From Polaromonas sp. (GTDB taxonomy: Bacteria > Pseudomonadota > Gammaproteobacteria > Burkholderiales > Burkholderiaceae_C), in the NCBI GenBank assembly GCA_025362825.1, contig JANYFF010000461.1:1-20533 (forward strand): a DNA stretch of 20,533 bases, in the 5' to 3' direction. Every line of letters begins with the position of its first letter. The stretch's first letter is position 1. A program made the position numbers and the translations under genes. Shown here one piece after another: positions 1 to 7,640 of the stretch. The notes below the pieces were generated by a model. The model made no database searches, was not told the DNA's origin, and saw nothing but the letters and a program-made list of their open reading frames with translations.

Positions 1-1018
1 CAACGCTCTAGCCTCATGCGATTTGGCGATCGAGGCCGTGTTCGAGAACATGGAACTAAAAAAGCAGATCTGCGCGCGTTTGGGCGCGATCTGCAAGCCC
101 GGCGCAATCATCGCGACCAACACATCGACGCTGGATGTCGACGTGTTGGCACAGGCCTCGGGACGACCGGCCGACTTTGTCGGCATGCACTTCTTCAGCC
201 CCGCCCACATCATGAAGCTGCTGGAAGTGGTGCGCGGCGCGCAGACTGCGCCCGAGGTGCTGGCTACCGTGATGCAGCTGGCGCGCAGCATCGGCAAAGT
301 GGCCGTGGTCTCCGGCGTATGCTACGGCTTCATTGGCAACCGCATGGCTGAGGTCTATATGCGCGAAGCCGAGTTCCTGATGATGGAGGGCGCCAGTCCG
401 GCCGAGATCGACGGCGCAGTCGAGGCGCTGGGCATGGCGATGGGCCCATGCAGGATGCTCGACATGGCAGGCATCGATGTCGGCGCCAAGACGGTGATCG
501 AATACGGCAAGGCGGGTGGCCTGCCGCCCGATGGCAGCTACCGAGCCGTGGTGCGCAAGATGTTCGAGCTTGGCCGCTTCGGCCAGAAGACCGGCGCGGG
601 CTATTACCGCTACGACGGCCGCAATCCGGTGACCGACCCGGAGACCACACGAATCGCCAAAGAGCAGGCAGCCGCGCACGCTATCGTGCAGCGTAGCGAC
701 ATCGGTCAGCAGGAGATCGTTGAGCGTCTGCTGTACCCGCTGATCAACGAGGGTGCAAAGATACTGGAAGAAGGCATCGCCTACCGGCCTGGCGACATTG
801 ACATCGTGTGGACTGCGGGCTACGGGTTTCCTGACCATCAGGGCGGACCGTTGTGGATGGCCGACCGCATCGGGCTGACCACCATCACTCAGCAGCTGGC
901 GCATTACGCCGCCGTGCGCGGCGATCCGTTCGGCTACTGGACCGTGTCGCCGTTGCTGGCAAGTCTGGCAAAGAGCGGTCAATGCCTTTCGGACTGGCAA
1001 GCCGCAGAAGCCGCCTGA
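1..1018 (+). CDS. FadB-like 3-hydroxyacyl-CoA dehydrogenase, 3' part only
   Basis: The reading frame is open from the left edge (first full codon at base 2), so the start lies outside the window. It oxidises 3-hydroxyacyl-CoA to 3-oxoacyl-CoA with NAD in beta-oxidation. Visible parts are the end of the NAD-binding domain (GMHFFSPAHIMKLLEVV), then GFIGNRM, then two C-terminal dehydrogenase domains, the first with FGQKTGAGYYRY and the second with YPLINEGAKILEEG and GYGFPDHQGGP. The catalytic pair is visible: His at 188-190 and Glu at 224-226, twelve residues apart as in human HAD (His158/Glu170). Two C-terminal domains point to the long FadB type, whose enoyl-CoA hydratase half would lie to the left; that half is inferred. 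The thiolase follows 43 bases later in the same direction, as in fadBA-like operons. An in-frame TTG at 23 is not a real start because homologous sequence continues upstream of it. Confidence 0.93.
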   Translation, partial: NALASCDLAIEAVFENMELKKQICARLGAICKPGAIIATNTSTLDVDVLAQASGRPADFVGMHFFSPAHIMKLLEVVRGAQTAPEVLATVMQLARSIGKVAVVSGVCYGFIGNRMAEVYMREAEFLMMEGASPAEIDGAVEALGMAMGPCRMLDMAGIDVGAKTVIEYGKAGGLPPDGSYRAVVRKMFELGRFGQKTGAGYYRYDGRNPVTDPETTRIAKEQAAAHAIVQRSDIGQQEIVERLLYPLINEGAKILEEGIAYRPGDIDIVWTAGYGFPDHQGGPLWMADRIGLTTITQQLAHYAAVRGDPFGYWTVSPLLASLAKSGQCLSDWQAAEAA

Positions 1019-1061
1019 AACAACCGCTTTATATCCGTCGCGCACACCAACAGGAATTCCC

Positions 1062-2246
1062 ATGAAAGACGCTGTCGTTGTTTCCTCCGCGCGCACCGGT
1101 ATCGGCCGCGCCTACAGGGGCTCCCTCAACGCCACCAAATCGCCAACAATGCTGGCCCACGCCATTACCCATGCGGTGCAACGCGCCAATGTCGAAGGGG
1201 CAGAGATTGAGGATGTGGTTGTCGGCTGCGTACTGTCGTCCGGCACAGCCGGGATGAACCTCGCGCGCAATGCGCTGTTGGCCGCCGGCTTGCCGGTAAC
1301 GGTGTCCGGCCAGACCATGGACCGCCAGTGCGCGTCAGGCCTGATGGCGATCGCTACGGCCGCCAAGCAGGTGATCGTCGATGGCATGGACGTCGTGGTC
1401 GCCGGTGGGCATGACAATATCACGGCTGTGCAGGAAGTCTATATGGGCTGGGTTGCGAAGGAGAAGGATCCGCAGGTCGTTCAACATACCCCCAATGCCT
1501 ACATGCCCATGTTGCAAACAGCCGAGTTTGTGGCGAAGAAATACGGTATTTCGCGTGAGGCGCAGGACCGCTACTCGCTTGAGTCACAGCGCCGCACAGC
1601 CGCGGCGCAGGCGGCAGGTCGCTTCGACGCCGAAATCGTGGCGTTCACCACCAAGATGGCCATCGCTGATAAGGTGACCAAGGAAATCTCGTACAAGCAG
1701 ATCACGCTGACGAAAGACGAAGGGAATCGGTCGGAGACGACCTATGAGGGCCTGGCTGCGCTCAAGCCGGTAATCGACGGTGGCCTGATTACAGCGGGCA
1801 ACGCAAGCCAACTGTCGGATGGCGCATCAGCCTGCGTGCTGATGGAGGGTAGCCTCGCCCAGCGCCGCGGTTTGCAGGCGCTCGGCGTCTACCGCGGTAT
1901 GGCCGTGGCCGGTTGCGCACCGGAGGAAATGGGCATCGGCCCGATTTACGCCATCCCCAAGTTGCTGAAGCGGCACGGCCTGAAGATCGATGACATCGGA
2001 CTATGGGAGCTCAACGAAGCTTTTGCCTGCCAAGCACTTTATTGCCGTGACTTTCTCGGCATCGATCCTGAGAAATACAACGTCGACGGAGGCGGTATCT
2101 CCATCGGCCATCCCTACGGAATGACCGGCGCGCGGCTGGTCGGCCACGCATTAATTGAGGGCAAACGCCGCGGCGTGAGGTACGTGGTGGTGACGATGTG
2201 TGCAGGTGGCGGCATGGGCGCCGCAGGCCTGTTCGAAGTCGCGTAA
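1062..2246 (+). CDS. Thiolase (acetyl-CoA C-acyltransferase)
   Basis: A 394-residue thiolase of normal length, catalysing CoA-dependent cleavage of 3-oxoacyl-CoA, or the reverse condensation. All active-site elements are present: nucleophile Cys90 in MDRQCASG, His350 in GGGISIGHPYGMTGAR, and Cys380 in CAGGGMGAAG near the C-terminus. The NEAFA motif before the His loop is also intact. The ATG at 1062 follows AGGA at 1052-1055. It lies 43 bases after the FadB-like gene and is probably co-transcribed with it, so the two would carry out the last two steps of beta-oxidation. Sequence alone does not separate a degradative long-chain thiolase from a biosynthetic acetoacetyl-CoA thiolase; the neighbour favours the degradative role. 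Confidence 0.95.
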   Translation: MKDAVVVSSARTGIGRAYRGSLNATKSPTMLAHAITHAVQRANVEGAEIEDVVVGCVLSSGTAGMNLARNALLAAGLPVTVSGQTMDRQCASGLMAIATAAKQVIVDGMDVVVAGGHDNITAVQEVYMGWVAKEKDPQVVQHTPNAYMPMLQTAEFVAKKYGISREAQDRYSLESQRRTAAAQAAGRFDAEIVAFTTKMAIADKVTKEISYKQITLTKDEGNRSETTYEGLAALKPVIDGGLITAGNASQLSDGASACVLMEGSLAQRRGLQALGVYRGMAVAGCAPEEMGIGPIYAIPKLLKRHGLKIDDIGLWELNEAFACQALYCRDFLGIDPEKYNVDGGGISIGHPYGMTGARLVGHALIEGKRRGVRYVVVTMCAGGGMGAAGLFEVA

Positions 2247-2313
2247 CTAACCTTGCGGGTAGCGCCCCGCGTGCTGTCCGGTTCGGTGCGGCGTCAGGCG
2301 CCCTGTTAGGTTG

Positions 2314-2337
2314 GCCTGCCGCTTGCTCGGGCTTTTT
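2314..2337 (+). terminator. Probable Rho-independent terminator after the thiolase
   Basis: GCCTG (2314-2318) can pair with CGGGC (2328-2332), with one T-G wobble, around a nine-base loop and directly before TTTTT (2333-2337). It sits between two convergent genes, where the + strand operon should end. The stem is short, so confidence is moderate. Confidence 0.5.
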
Positions 2338-2351
2338 GCATCTCGGAGTGC

Positions 2352-3359
2352 TTACTGCTTCTCTATCTTCGCCACGGTCGCGATACGCTTCCAGCGCTCG
2401 ACTTCCTCAATTTGGAACTTGCGCATCGACTCCTGACCTGCGGGCATCAACTCGACGTTCTGTCGGTTGAAAAACTCAATAGTCTCTGGCATCGCAATGA
2501 TGCTCACGAACAGCTCAGACAGCTTGTCGACAATCGGCTTGGGTACGCCCGCGGGTGCCATCGCACCGTTCCATGGCGCAGTGGTGAAATCGGCCACACC
2601 CTGCTCCACTGCGGTCGGGATGTCGGGTGCGCCAGGCAGGCGCTTGGCCGAGGCCACGGCTAAGGCGCGAACTTTACCTGAGCTGACCAGCGGCATTGCC
2701 GAGGTGATATCGGCCACGCCCATCGACACTTCTCCAACCAACACAGCCCGTACCGTGTCGGGTGCGCTCTTGTAGGGCACGGACAGCATCTGGACACCGG
2801 CTTTTTCTGCGAATAATGCGCCCATCATCTGATAGCCAGCGGAGCCCGTGCCGATCGACAATGTGCCGGGCTTTAGCTTGGCCGCAGCGATCAGGCTGGG
2901 CAAGGTCTTGTACGGCGAGCTTGCGGGTACCAGCAGCAGGATCGGCGAACGCAGTACCAGCGAGATAGGGACGAAATCCTTCAACGGGTCGTAGGGCAAA
3001 CTCTTGAATAGCGCGACGTTGGTCGCCAAAGTGGAGTTGCTGCCGAAGAAAATGGTGTATCCATCACGCGGGGCCGACAATGCGGCCTGCACGCCGATAA
3101 AGCCGTTACCGCCTCCTTTAGGCTCGATCACTACCGGCTGACCAGTCAGTTCGGTGATTTTTTGGCCAAAAAAGCGCGCAGCCAATTCCGCTCCGCTGCC
3201 TGAAGGAAAAGGAATTACAAAGTGCAAGGGCCTTGACGGATAGACCGCCTCCTGCGCTGAGGCCGTGGTGAATGCGGCCAGTTCCAGTGCCAGCGCCGCG
3301 CCGCCAGTCAGGCTCTGAAGGGCCTTCCTGCGACTGACTGAGTGCGTATAGTGAGTCAT
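2352..3359 (-). CDS. Bug/TctC-family periplasmic solute-binding receptor (Bug1)
   Basis: A 335-residue receptor of the tripartite tricarboxylate transporter family; these bind carboxylates or related small molecules in the periplasm. The N-terminus has a signal peptide with a twin-arginine-like SRRKAL, a hydrophobic stretch and probable cleavage near ASA-Q around residue 35. The mature part starts with YPSRPLHFVIPFPSGSG and shows the family blocks TGQPVVIE, GGGNGFIG, DGYTIFFGSNS, LPYDPLKDF, GTGSAGYQMMG and VPYKSAPDTVRAVL. The ATG follows AAGGAA. No TctA/TctB genes are near, as is usual for orphan Bug proteins in Bordetella and relatives. It is strikingly similar to Bug3 at 10215-11216, both ending in IEKQ, and less so to Bug2 at 5280-6251. 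It is 244 bases from the MaoC gene and may have its own promoter. The ligand is unknown. Confidence 0.95.
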   Translation of the reverse strand: MTHYTHSVSRRKALQSLTGGAALALELAAFTTASAQEAVYPSRPLHFVIPFPSGSGAELAARFFGQKITELTGQPVVIEPKGGGNGFIGVQAALSAPRDGYTIFFGSNSTLATNVALFKSLPYDPLKDFVPISLVLRSPILLLVPASSPYKTLPSLIAAAKLKPGTLSIGTGSAGYQMMGALFAEKAGVQMLSVPYKSAPDTVRAVLVGEVSMGVADITSAMPLVSSGKVRALAVASAKRLPGAPDIPTAVEQGVADFTTAPWNGAMAPAGVPKPIVDKLSELFVSIIAMPETIEFFNRQNVELMPAGQESMRKFQIEEVERWKRIATVAKIEKQ

Positions 3360-3603
3360 TTGGCGTAGTTCCTTTTTTTAGTTTTCAGGGCGTTGCAATC
3401 AATCATCGACGCAACTTTGATCTGCGACTACCTCGGTCCCGCGGGCATCGCAACGACAGGAACGCCGCCGTATCGGTCTGCAAGGTAATGTTTAGGCGGA
3501 CAAAGTCTTGCTTCGGGTTGAACGCCCAACGAGCTGCCACCAGACCGTAGGGAGTTCATAGTGCCGTGATTGAGATTTCTGAAAGGATATCTATGACGCT
3601 ACG

Positions 3604-4074
3604 CTACGCAACCGAACTGCGTCGCAACTTCATCAGTCTCAAGGGCCGATAAACGAGTAATGTTTCACCGGCGGCATTTTTGACTGAGTTCTGCGTGCGT
3701 ACCAAACCGCGATCGTTTTTCGAGGTCAAACGGGCTTCGATAACTTCACAATGCACGTAAATTGTTTCGCCGACAGATATGGGTTTCTTGGCGTCCAGTT
3801 CGAGGTTCAGGAAGGCCAGGCCGGTACCTTCAATCGACGGAAGAATCAGACCCTCGGCCATAGCAAACACCATAGCCAAAGGCACTGGCCGACCAGCAAT
3901 TGCATTATTTGAACGATCGTGCAAATTGGTAAAGAGGTCTTCGTGGAACCAGGAAAAGCTGATGAAAGCGTTCAGGTCCGACTCAAGAATCGTTCGTCCA
4001 GCGCTGCGCCATGAAGTGCCGACAGCGCAGTCCTCGTAAAAAAGTGCGCAGCTCAGCCGGCCAAGATCACTCAT
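3604..4074 (-). CDS. MaoC-like hotdog-fold protein with degenerate active site
   Basis: A 156-residue single-hotdog protein of the MaoC/NodN group, which normally hydrates enoyl-CoA. Family features are YEDCAVGT near residue 13, GRTILESD at 26-33 and the RPVPLAMVFAMAEGL helix at 62-76. The signature G-D-x-N-P-L-H after the ESD helix reads W-F-H-E-D-L-F here, so the catalytic Asp and His positions are Phe43 and Phe48. It may therefore not be a standard hydratase; it might use other residues (His44, Glu45 or Asp46), or bind rather than convert an acyl-CoA. The ATG at 4074 has a good AGGAG at 4081-4085, six bases upstream. It is the last gene of the CoA-transferase operon, 27 bases after the acyl-CoA dehydrogenase. 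Confidence 0.88.
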   Translation of the reverse strand: MSDLGRLSCALFYEDCAVGTSWRSAGRTILESDLNAFISFSWFHEDLFTNLHDRSNNAIAGRPVPLAMVFAMAEGLILPSIEGTGLAFLNLELDAKKPISVGETIYVHCEVIEARLTSKNDRGLVRTQNSVKNAAGETLLVYRPLRLMKLRRSSVA

Positions 4075-4101
4075 ATAAAACTCCTGTTGCGTCGATGCGC
4101 A

Positions 4102-5268
4102 TTAATATGACTTGGGTAAACCCAGCACTTTTTCAGCGATATAGCTCATGATCAACTGGATGCTTATGGGTGCAATGCGAAGCAGCATGGACTCTCGGAA
4201 ATAGCGTTCAACGTGGTATTCCTTTGCATAGCCGAAGCCCCCATGCATGAGGACTGCGGTTTCGCAGGCCCTGAATCCAGCCTCTCCTGCGAGGTATTTG
4301 GCAGCATTTGCCTCTGCGCCGCAGGGCAACCCCTGGTCGTACTTCCATGCCGCGTTCATCACCATCAGGTTTGCAGCCTCCAACTCCATCCAGCACTTTG
4401 CGAGAGGATGCTGCACGCCCTGATTTTTACCAATCGGTCGGTCAAACACAATTCGCTCCTTGGCATACTGGGTCGCCCGCTTGAGCGCAACCCGACCCAG
4501 GCCGATGCCAGCTGCTGCTGCCAACGCACGCTCTGGATTCATGCCATGCAGAATATTTCGAAAGCCCTCGCCCTCTTTTCCGATCAGGTCTTCTGCTGGA
4601 ACGGGCAGGTTGTCAATAAAAAGCTCATTTGAATCGACACACTTTCGCCCTAGTTTCTCGATTTCCTTGACATCCACAAAGCGACGATCCAGGTTGGTGT
4701 AAAAAAGACTGAGGCCATCAGTTGGTTTTTTGCAATCTTCCAGCGGTGTTGTACGCGCCAGCAAAAGCATCTTCTCCGTAACCTGCGCGGTGCTAATCCA
4801 GACCTTACGACCTGTCACCACATAGTTGTCGCCTTCACGGCGCGCAAAAGTCTTGAGCTGTGTGGTGTTGAGGCCGGTGTTTGGCTCGGTGACAGCGAAG
4901 CAGGCTTTTTCCTTGCCGGCAATCAGGGGCGGCAAGATGCGTTGTTTTTGTTCTTCTGTGCCATACATCACCACCGGATTCAGGCCGAAAATATTCATGT
5001 GCACAGCCGATACGCCGCTCATGCCGGCACCAGACTCGCTGATGGCCTGCACCACGATGGCGGCCTCCATGACGCCCAACCCCGCGCCACCATATTTCTC
5101 GGGCATACACACGCCAAGCCAGCCTGCGTCCGCAATCGCCTTATGGAAATCAAGTGGAAAACCTCCATGGCGATCCTTTTCAAGCCAGTAACTGGCGTCA
5201 AAATCGGCGCACACGCGGCTCACCGCTTCGCGAATCGCTTCTTGCTCTGGAGTGAAGGCAAAATTCAT
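4102..5268 (-). CDS. Acyl-CoA dehydrogenase
   Basis: A 388-residue FAD enzyme introducing the alpha-beta double bond in an acyl-CoA. Order: N-terminal helical domain from residue 1, middle beta domain with CFAVTEPNTG (123-132) and WIST (157-160), and C-terminal helices with FDRPIGKNQGVQHPLA (275-290) and MHGGFGYAKEYHVERYFRE (341-359). The usual catalytic Glu in the C-terminal IYEGTSEIQ region is absent; this stretch reads RIAPIS (364-369). Glu246 in GMNPERALAAAAGIG lines up with the alternative base of isovaleryl-CoA dehydrogenase (Glu254) and long-chain dehydrogenase (Glu261), so activity is expected. The start follows the Bug2 stop by 11 bases with only a weak AAAGAA, suggesting translational coupling. 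Operon neighbours suggest it acts on the CoA ester made by the CoA-transferase. Confidence 0.95.
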   Translation of the reverse strand: MNFAFTPEQEAIREAVSRVCADFDASYWLEKDRHGGFPLDFHKAIADAGWLGVCMPEKYGGAGLGVMEAAIVVQAISESGAGMSGVSAVHMNIFGLNPVVMYGTEEQKQRILPPLIAGKEKACFAVTEPNTGLNTTQLKTFARREGDNYVVTGRKVWISTAQVTEKMLLLARTTPLEDCKKPTDGLSLFYTNLDRRFVDVKEIEKLGRKCVDSNELFIDNLPVPAEDLIGKEGEGFRNILHGMNPERALAAAAGIGLGRVALKRATQYAKERIVFDRPIGKNQGVQHPLAKCWMELEAANLMVMNAAWKYDQGLPCGAEANAAKYLAGEAGFRACETAVLMHGGFGYAKEYHVERYFRESMLLRIAPISIQLIMSYIAEKVLGLPKSY

Positions 5269-5279
5269 TGGGTATTCTT

Positions 5280-6251
5280 TCAGTCAAGTTGGATATTCAA
5301 ATCATCGACCGTCTTTTTGAAGCGTTCGATTTCCGCTGCAAAAAAAGCAGAGTAATTTTCAGGTGTGGTTGAAATGACGTAGCCGCCTTGTGCGAGAAGA
5401 GTCGCCTTCATTTCCGGACTGTTCATGACCTTTGCGATTTCTGCCGCCATACGTTGCACAATTGGTGCCGGTGTTTTTGCCGGTGCCATGACGCCTTGCC
5501 AGCCAGACGCTTCGACATTTTGTGAGCCGCCTTGCGCCAGGGTTGGAACATCAGGAAGAACCGGAGAACGTTCACTGGACGTGACAAAAAGTGCTTTGAG
5601 TTTGCCCGACTTGATAAGCGCCAATGGCGAATTTACCGAGTCAAACTGGAAGTGGATACTGCCTGCCAGAAGCCCTTGAAGCGCCTCGCTACTGCCTTTG
5701 TAAGGAGCATGAACGGCATTTAAACCGTTGGCCTTCAGGACCATTGCCGCGGCTATGTGAGCTAGGTTTCCAGTACCGGGACTTCCATAGTTGAACTTGC
5801 CTGGATTCGCACGGAGAACGGCCGCCCATTCGCGGAAGTTGTTGGCGGGAAATGATTCTGCAACAACACAAACCAGGGGTAGTGTTGCCGTGCCGTTTAC
5901 CGGCGTTAGGTCGCGCAGGGGGTCTATCTGGGATTTTCGGAACAGGGCGGGGCTCAGGGCCAACGCCGAACTGTTGTATAGAAAGGTATATCCATCAGGT
6001 GGAGCGTGGGCAACGTTATAAGCCGCTATATTTCCATTGGCACCAGGTCGGTTGACTATCACGACCTGTTGTTTTAATTGCGTAGACAAGCGTAACGCCA
6101 ATGCGCGTGCCACGATGTCGTTGGGTCCACCAGGGGGGAACCCGACCATCAACGTAATGGGTTTATTGGGCCAGTCCGACTGCGCGCGTGCCAGGGTGGA
6201 TAACGATAAAAGCGACAGGGTAATCGCGGATCGGCGCGTGATGATTGGCAT
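5280..6251 (-). CDS. Bug/TctC-family periplasmic solute-binding receptor (Bug2)
   Basis: A 323-residue orphan receptor of the tripartite tricarboxylate family. The signal peptide contains TRRSAITL, a hydrophobic core and probable cleavage around ARA-Q (residues 22-24). Family blocks follow: WPNKPITLMVGFPPGGPNDIVAR, NRPGANGNIAA, PPDGYTFLYNSS, GSPGTGNLAH, VHAPYKGSSEALQGLLAG and GWQGVMAPAKTP. It diverges clearly from Bug1 and Bug3: it has the GxPGTG-type central loop where they have GSAGY. The ATG at 6251 has a strong GAGGAGA (6256-6262) that overlaps the stop codon of the CoA-transferase, so the two genes are coupled. Its position between a CoA-transferase and an acyl-CoA dehydrogenase suggests it delivers the acid the operon degrades. 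The ligand cannot be read from sequence. Confidence 0.94.
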   Translation of the reverse strand: MPIITRRSAITLSLLSLSTLARAQSDWPNKPITLMVGFPPGGPNDIVARALALRLSTQLKQQVVIVNRPGANGNIAAYNVAHAPPDGYTFLYNSSALALSPALFRKSQIDPLRDLTPVNGTATLPLVCVVAESFPANNFREWAAVLRANPGKFNYGSPGTGNLAHIAAAMVLKANGLNAVHAPYKGSSEALQGLLAGSIHFQFDSVNSPLALIKSGKLKALFVTSSERSPVLPDVPTLAQGGSQNVEASGWQGVMAPAKTPAPIVQRMAAEIAKVMNSPEMKATLLAQGGYVISTTPENYSAFFAAEIERFKKTVDDLNIQLD

Positions 6252-6260
6252 AGGGTCTCC

Positions 6261-7490
6261 TCATTTTTTTAGTTGAACCGCTGCTCCGGATGCGAGCAGT
6301 TTTTTTATTTCCGGCTCATTCAGACCTGCTTGTGTGAGCACTTCGACGGTGTGCTGCCCCAGGCGTGGCGGCAGGGTGTAGGTTGCCTTGTCGCCGTTGA
6401 AGCGAAGAGGTGGTGCCGGCATGACCAGGTCACCCATCAAAGGGTCCTCGATGGTTGTAAAAAACCCGGTCTGTGCAAGATGCGGGTCTTTTTCTAGATC
6501 GGCCAAGCGCCGCATCGGGGCTGCAGGAATGTCCAGGCGTTCGCAAGCCTCAAGCCAATCGGGTGTCGATCGCAATGCGATGCAGTTAGCCAGCTCGTTG
6601 TATAGAGCGTCGATGTGGTGGGTGCGCGCGGCCATCCCCTCAAAACGCGGATCTTTCTGGAGGTCGATTCGATCGGCCTCTAAAAAAAATCTTTGCCAAT
6701 GAAGGTCGGAGTAAGGGACGACGCAGACGTAGCCGTCAGTAGTTTTATAGGGGCGTCGCCACTTGGTTACAAGCCGTCCGTATCCTGGCGCGCTCAAGGG
6801 TGGGCGAAAGTGTGCACCATAGAAGTGTTCGACCAGCGTGAAGTTCACCATCGATTCCAGCATAGGCATCTCGACGTATGAACCGCAGCCATCCCGGCCT
6901 CGCGCGACCAGGGCTATCAGCACAGCTTGCGTTGCAAACAGCGCGCAGGCTTTGTCTGCGATAACGGTGGGAAGGTAGGCAGGCTCGCCCCCCTGAAGTT
7001 CGCTGAGCGAGGCGAGCCCGCAAAGTCCTTGAATAATGTCGTCATAGGCAGGCTGGCCCGCATACGGTCCACCTTCTGCGAATCCATGCACGGCGACGAC
7101 GACAAGTTTCGGGTTACGCTGACGCAGGGTGTCAGGGGCTATGCCCAGGGCAACCATTTTCTGCGGCCGCATGCTGTAGATCAAAACATCGGCGGTGTCT
7201 ATGAGTACTAAAAGCGCTTCGCGTGCCGCAGCTTGCTTGAGATCCAGAACAATACTGCGCTTGCTGCGGTTCGCCCCGATAAAGGTTGCCGCCATGCCAA
7301 GCTCAAGTGACGGCCCAGTGTTGCGCGTTGAATCGCCTCCGGGGGACTCTATTTTTATGACGTCCGCGCCGTAGTCACCGAGCATTTGTGTTGCATAAGG
7401 ACCCAGCATGACCGTGGTCATGTCCAGGATACGGATCCCGGCCAGGGGTGGAGTTACGGCGACGGAGCGTTCCATTTTTGTGGAAATCAT
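6261..7490 (-). CDS. Class III CoA-transferase (CaiB/BaiF family)
   Basis: A 409-residue family III CoA-transferase, which moves CoA from a donor acyl-CoA to a free acid through an aspartyl-CoA intermediate. Visible are PPLAGIRILDMTTVMLGPYATQ near the N-terminus, GADVIKIESPGGD (41-53), NRSKRSIVLDL (74-84), GPYAGQPAYDDIIQGLCGLA and the catalytic Asp179 in PTVIADKACALFATQ, matching Asp169 of formyl-CoA transferase. It is first in a - strand operon with Bug2, acyl-CoA dehydrogenase and MaoC, so it probably activates the imported acid. The start is uncertain: neither the ATG at 7490 nor an in-frame ATG at 7475 has a clear Shine-Dalgarno site, and conserved sequence begins only around residue 14. 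A palindrome lies 10 bases upstream of the first ATG. Racemases share this fold and cannot be excluded. Confidence 0.93.
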   Translation of the reverse strand: MISTKMERSVAVTPPLAGIRILDMTTVMLGPYATQMLGDYGADVIKIESPGGDSTRNTGPSLELGMAATFIGANRSKRSIVLDLKQAAAREALLVLIDTADVLIYSMRPQKMVALGIAPDTLRQRNPKLVVVAVHGFAEGGPYAGQPAYDDIIQGLCGLASLSELQGGEPAYLPTVIADKACALFATQAVLIALVARGRDGCGSYVEMPMLESMVNFTLVEHFYGAHFRPPLSAPGYGRLVTKWRRPYKTTDGYVCVVPYSDLHWQRFFLEADRIDLQKDPRFEGMAARTHHIDALYNELANCIALRSTPDWLEACERLDIPAAPMRRLADLEKDPHLAQTGFFTTIEDPLMGDLVMPAPPLRFNGDKATYTLPPRLGQHTVEVLTQAGLNEPEIKKLLASGAAVQLKK

Positions 7491-7640
7491 TTGTATTAAT
7501 AACGGCCGTTAAAAATGACGCGGATGGACGGCGCATCACCGCGGATGTAGGATTGCCAAAAGATTGATGGTAGGCTGCTGGGCTACTATTGGCTAATATT
7601 TTTTTACTCCTTATTGATACGATTTTCTTATCATGGATCA
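7491..7640. promoter_or_regulatory. Divergent control region between CoA-transferase operon and lysR
   Basis: This AT-rich gap must contain the promoters of both directions. AACGGCCGTT at 7501-7510 is a perfect palindrome that extends imperfectly to 7495-7516. GGCTACTATT (7581-7590) is followed directly by GGCTAATATT (7591-7600), a tandem pair of 10-base units differing at one base. Across their junction lies TATTGGCTAATA (7587-7598), symmetric at 10 of 12 positions. Two elements about 80 bases apart in a divergent lysR gap fit LysR-type operators. A weak lysR promoter could be TTGGCT (7589-7594) with TATTGA (7612-7617). I could not fix a promoter for the other direction. Confidence 0.5.

Noticed and set aside
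56..1096. Long 346-codon open frame on the - strand
   Set aside because: It is antisense to the FadB-like gene, whose product has clear family motifs; the antisense product is His/Arg-rich without recognisable domains.
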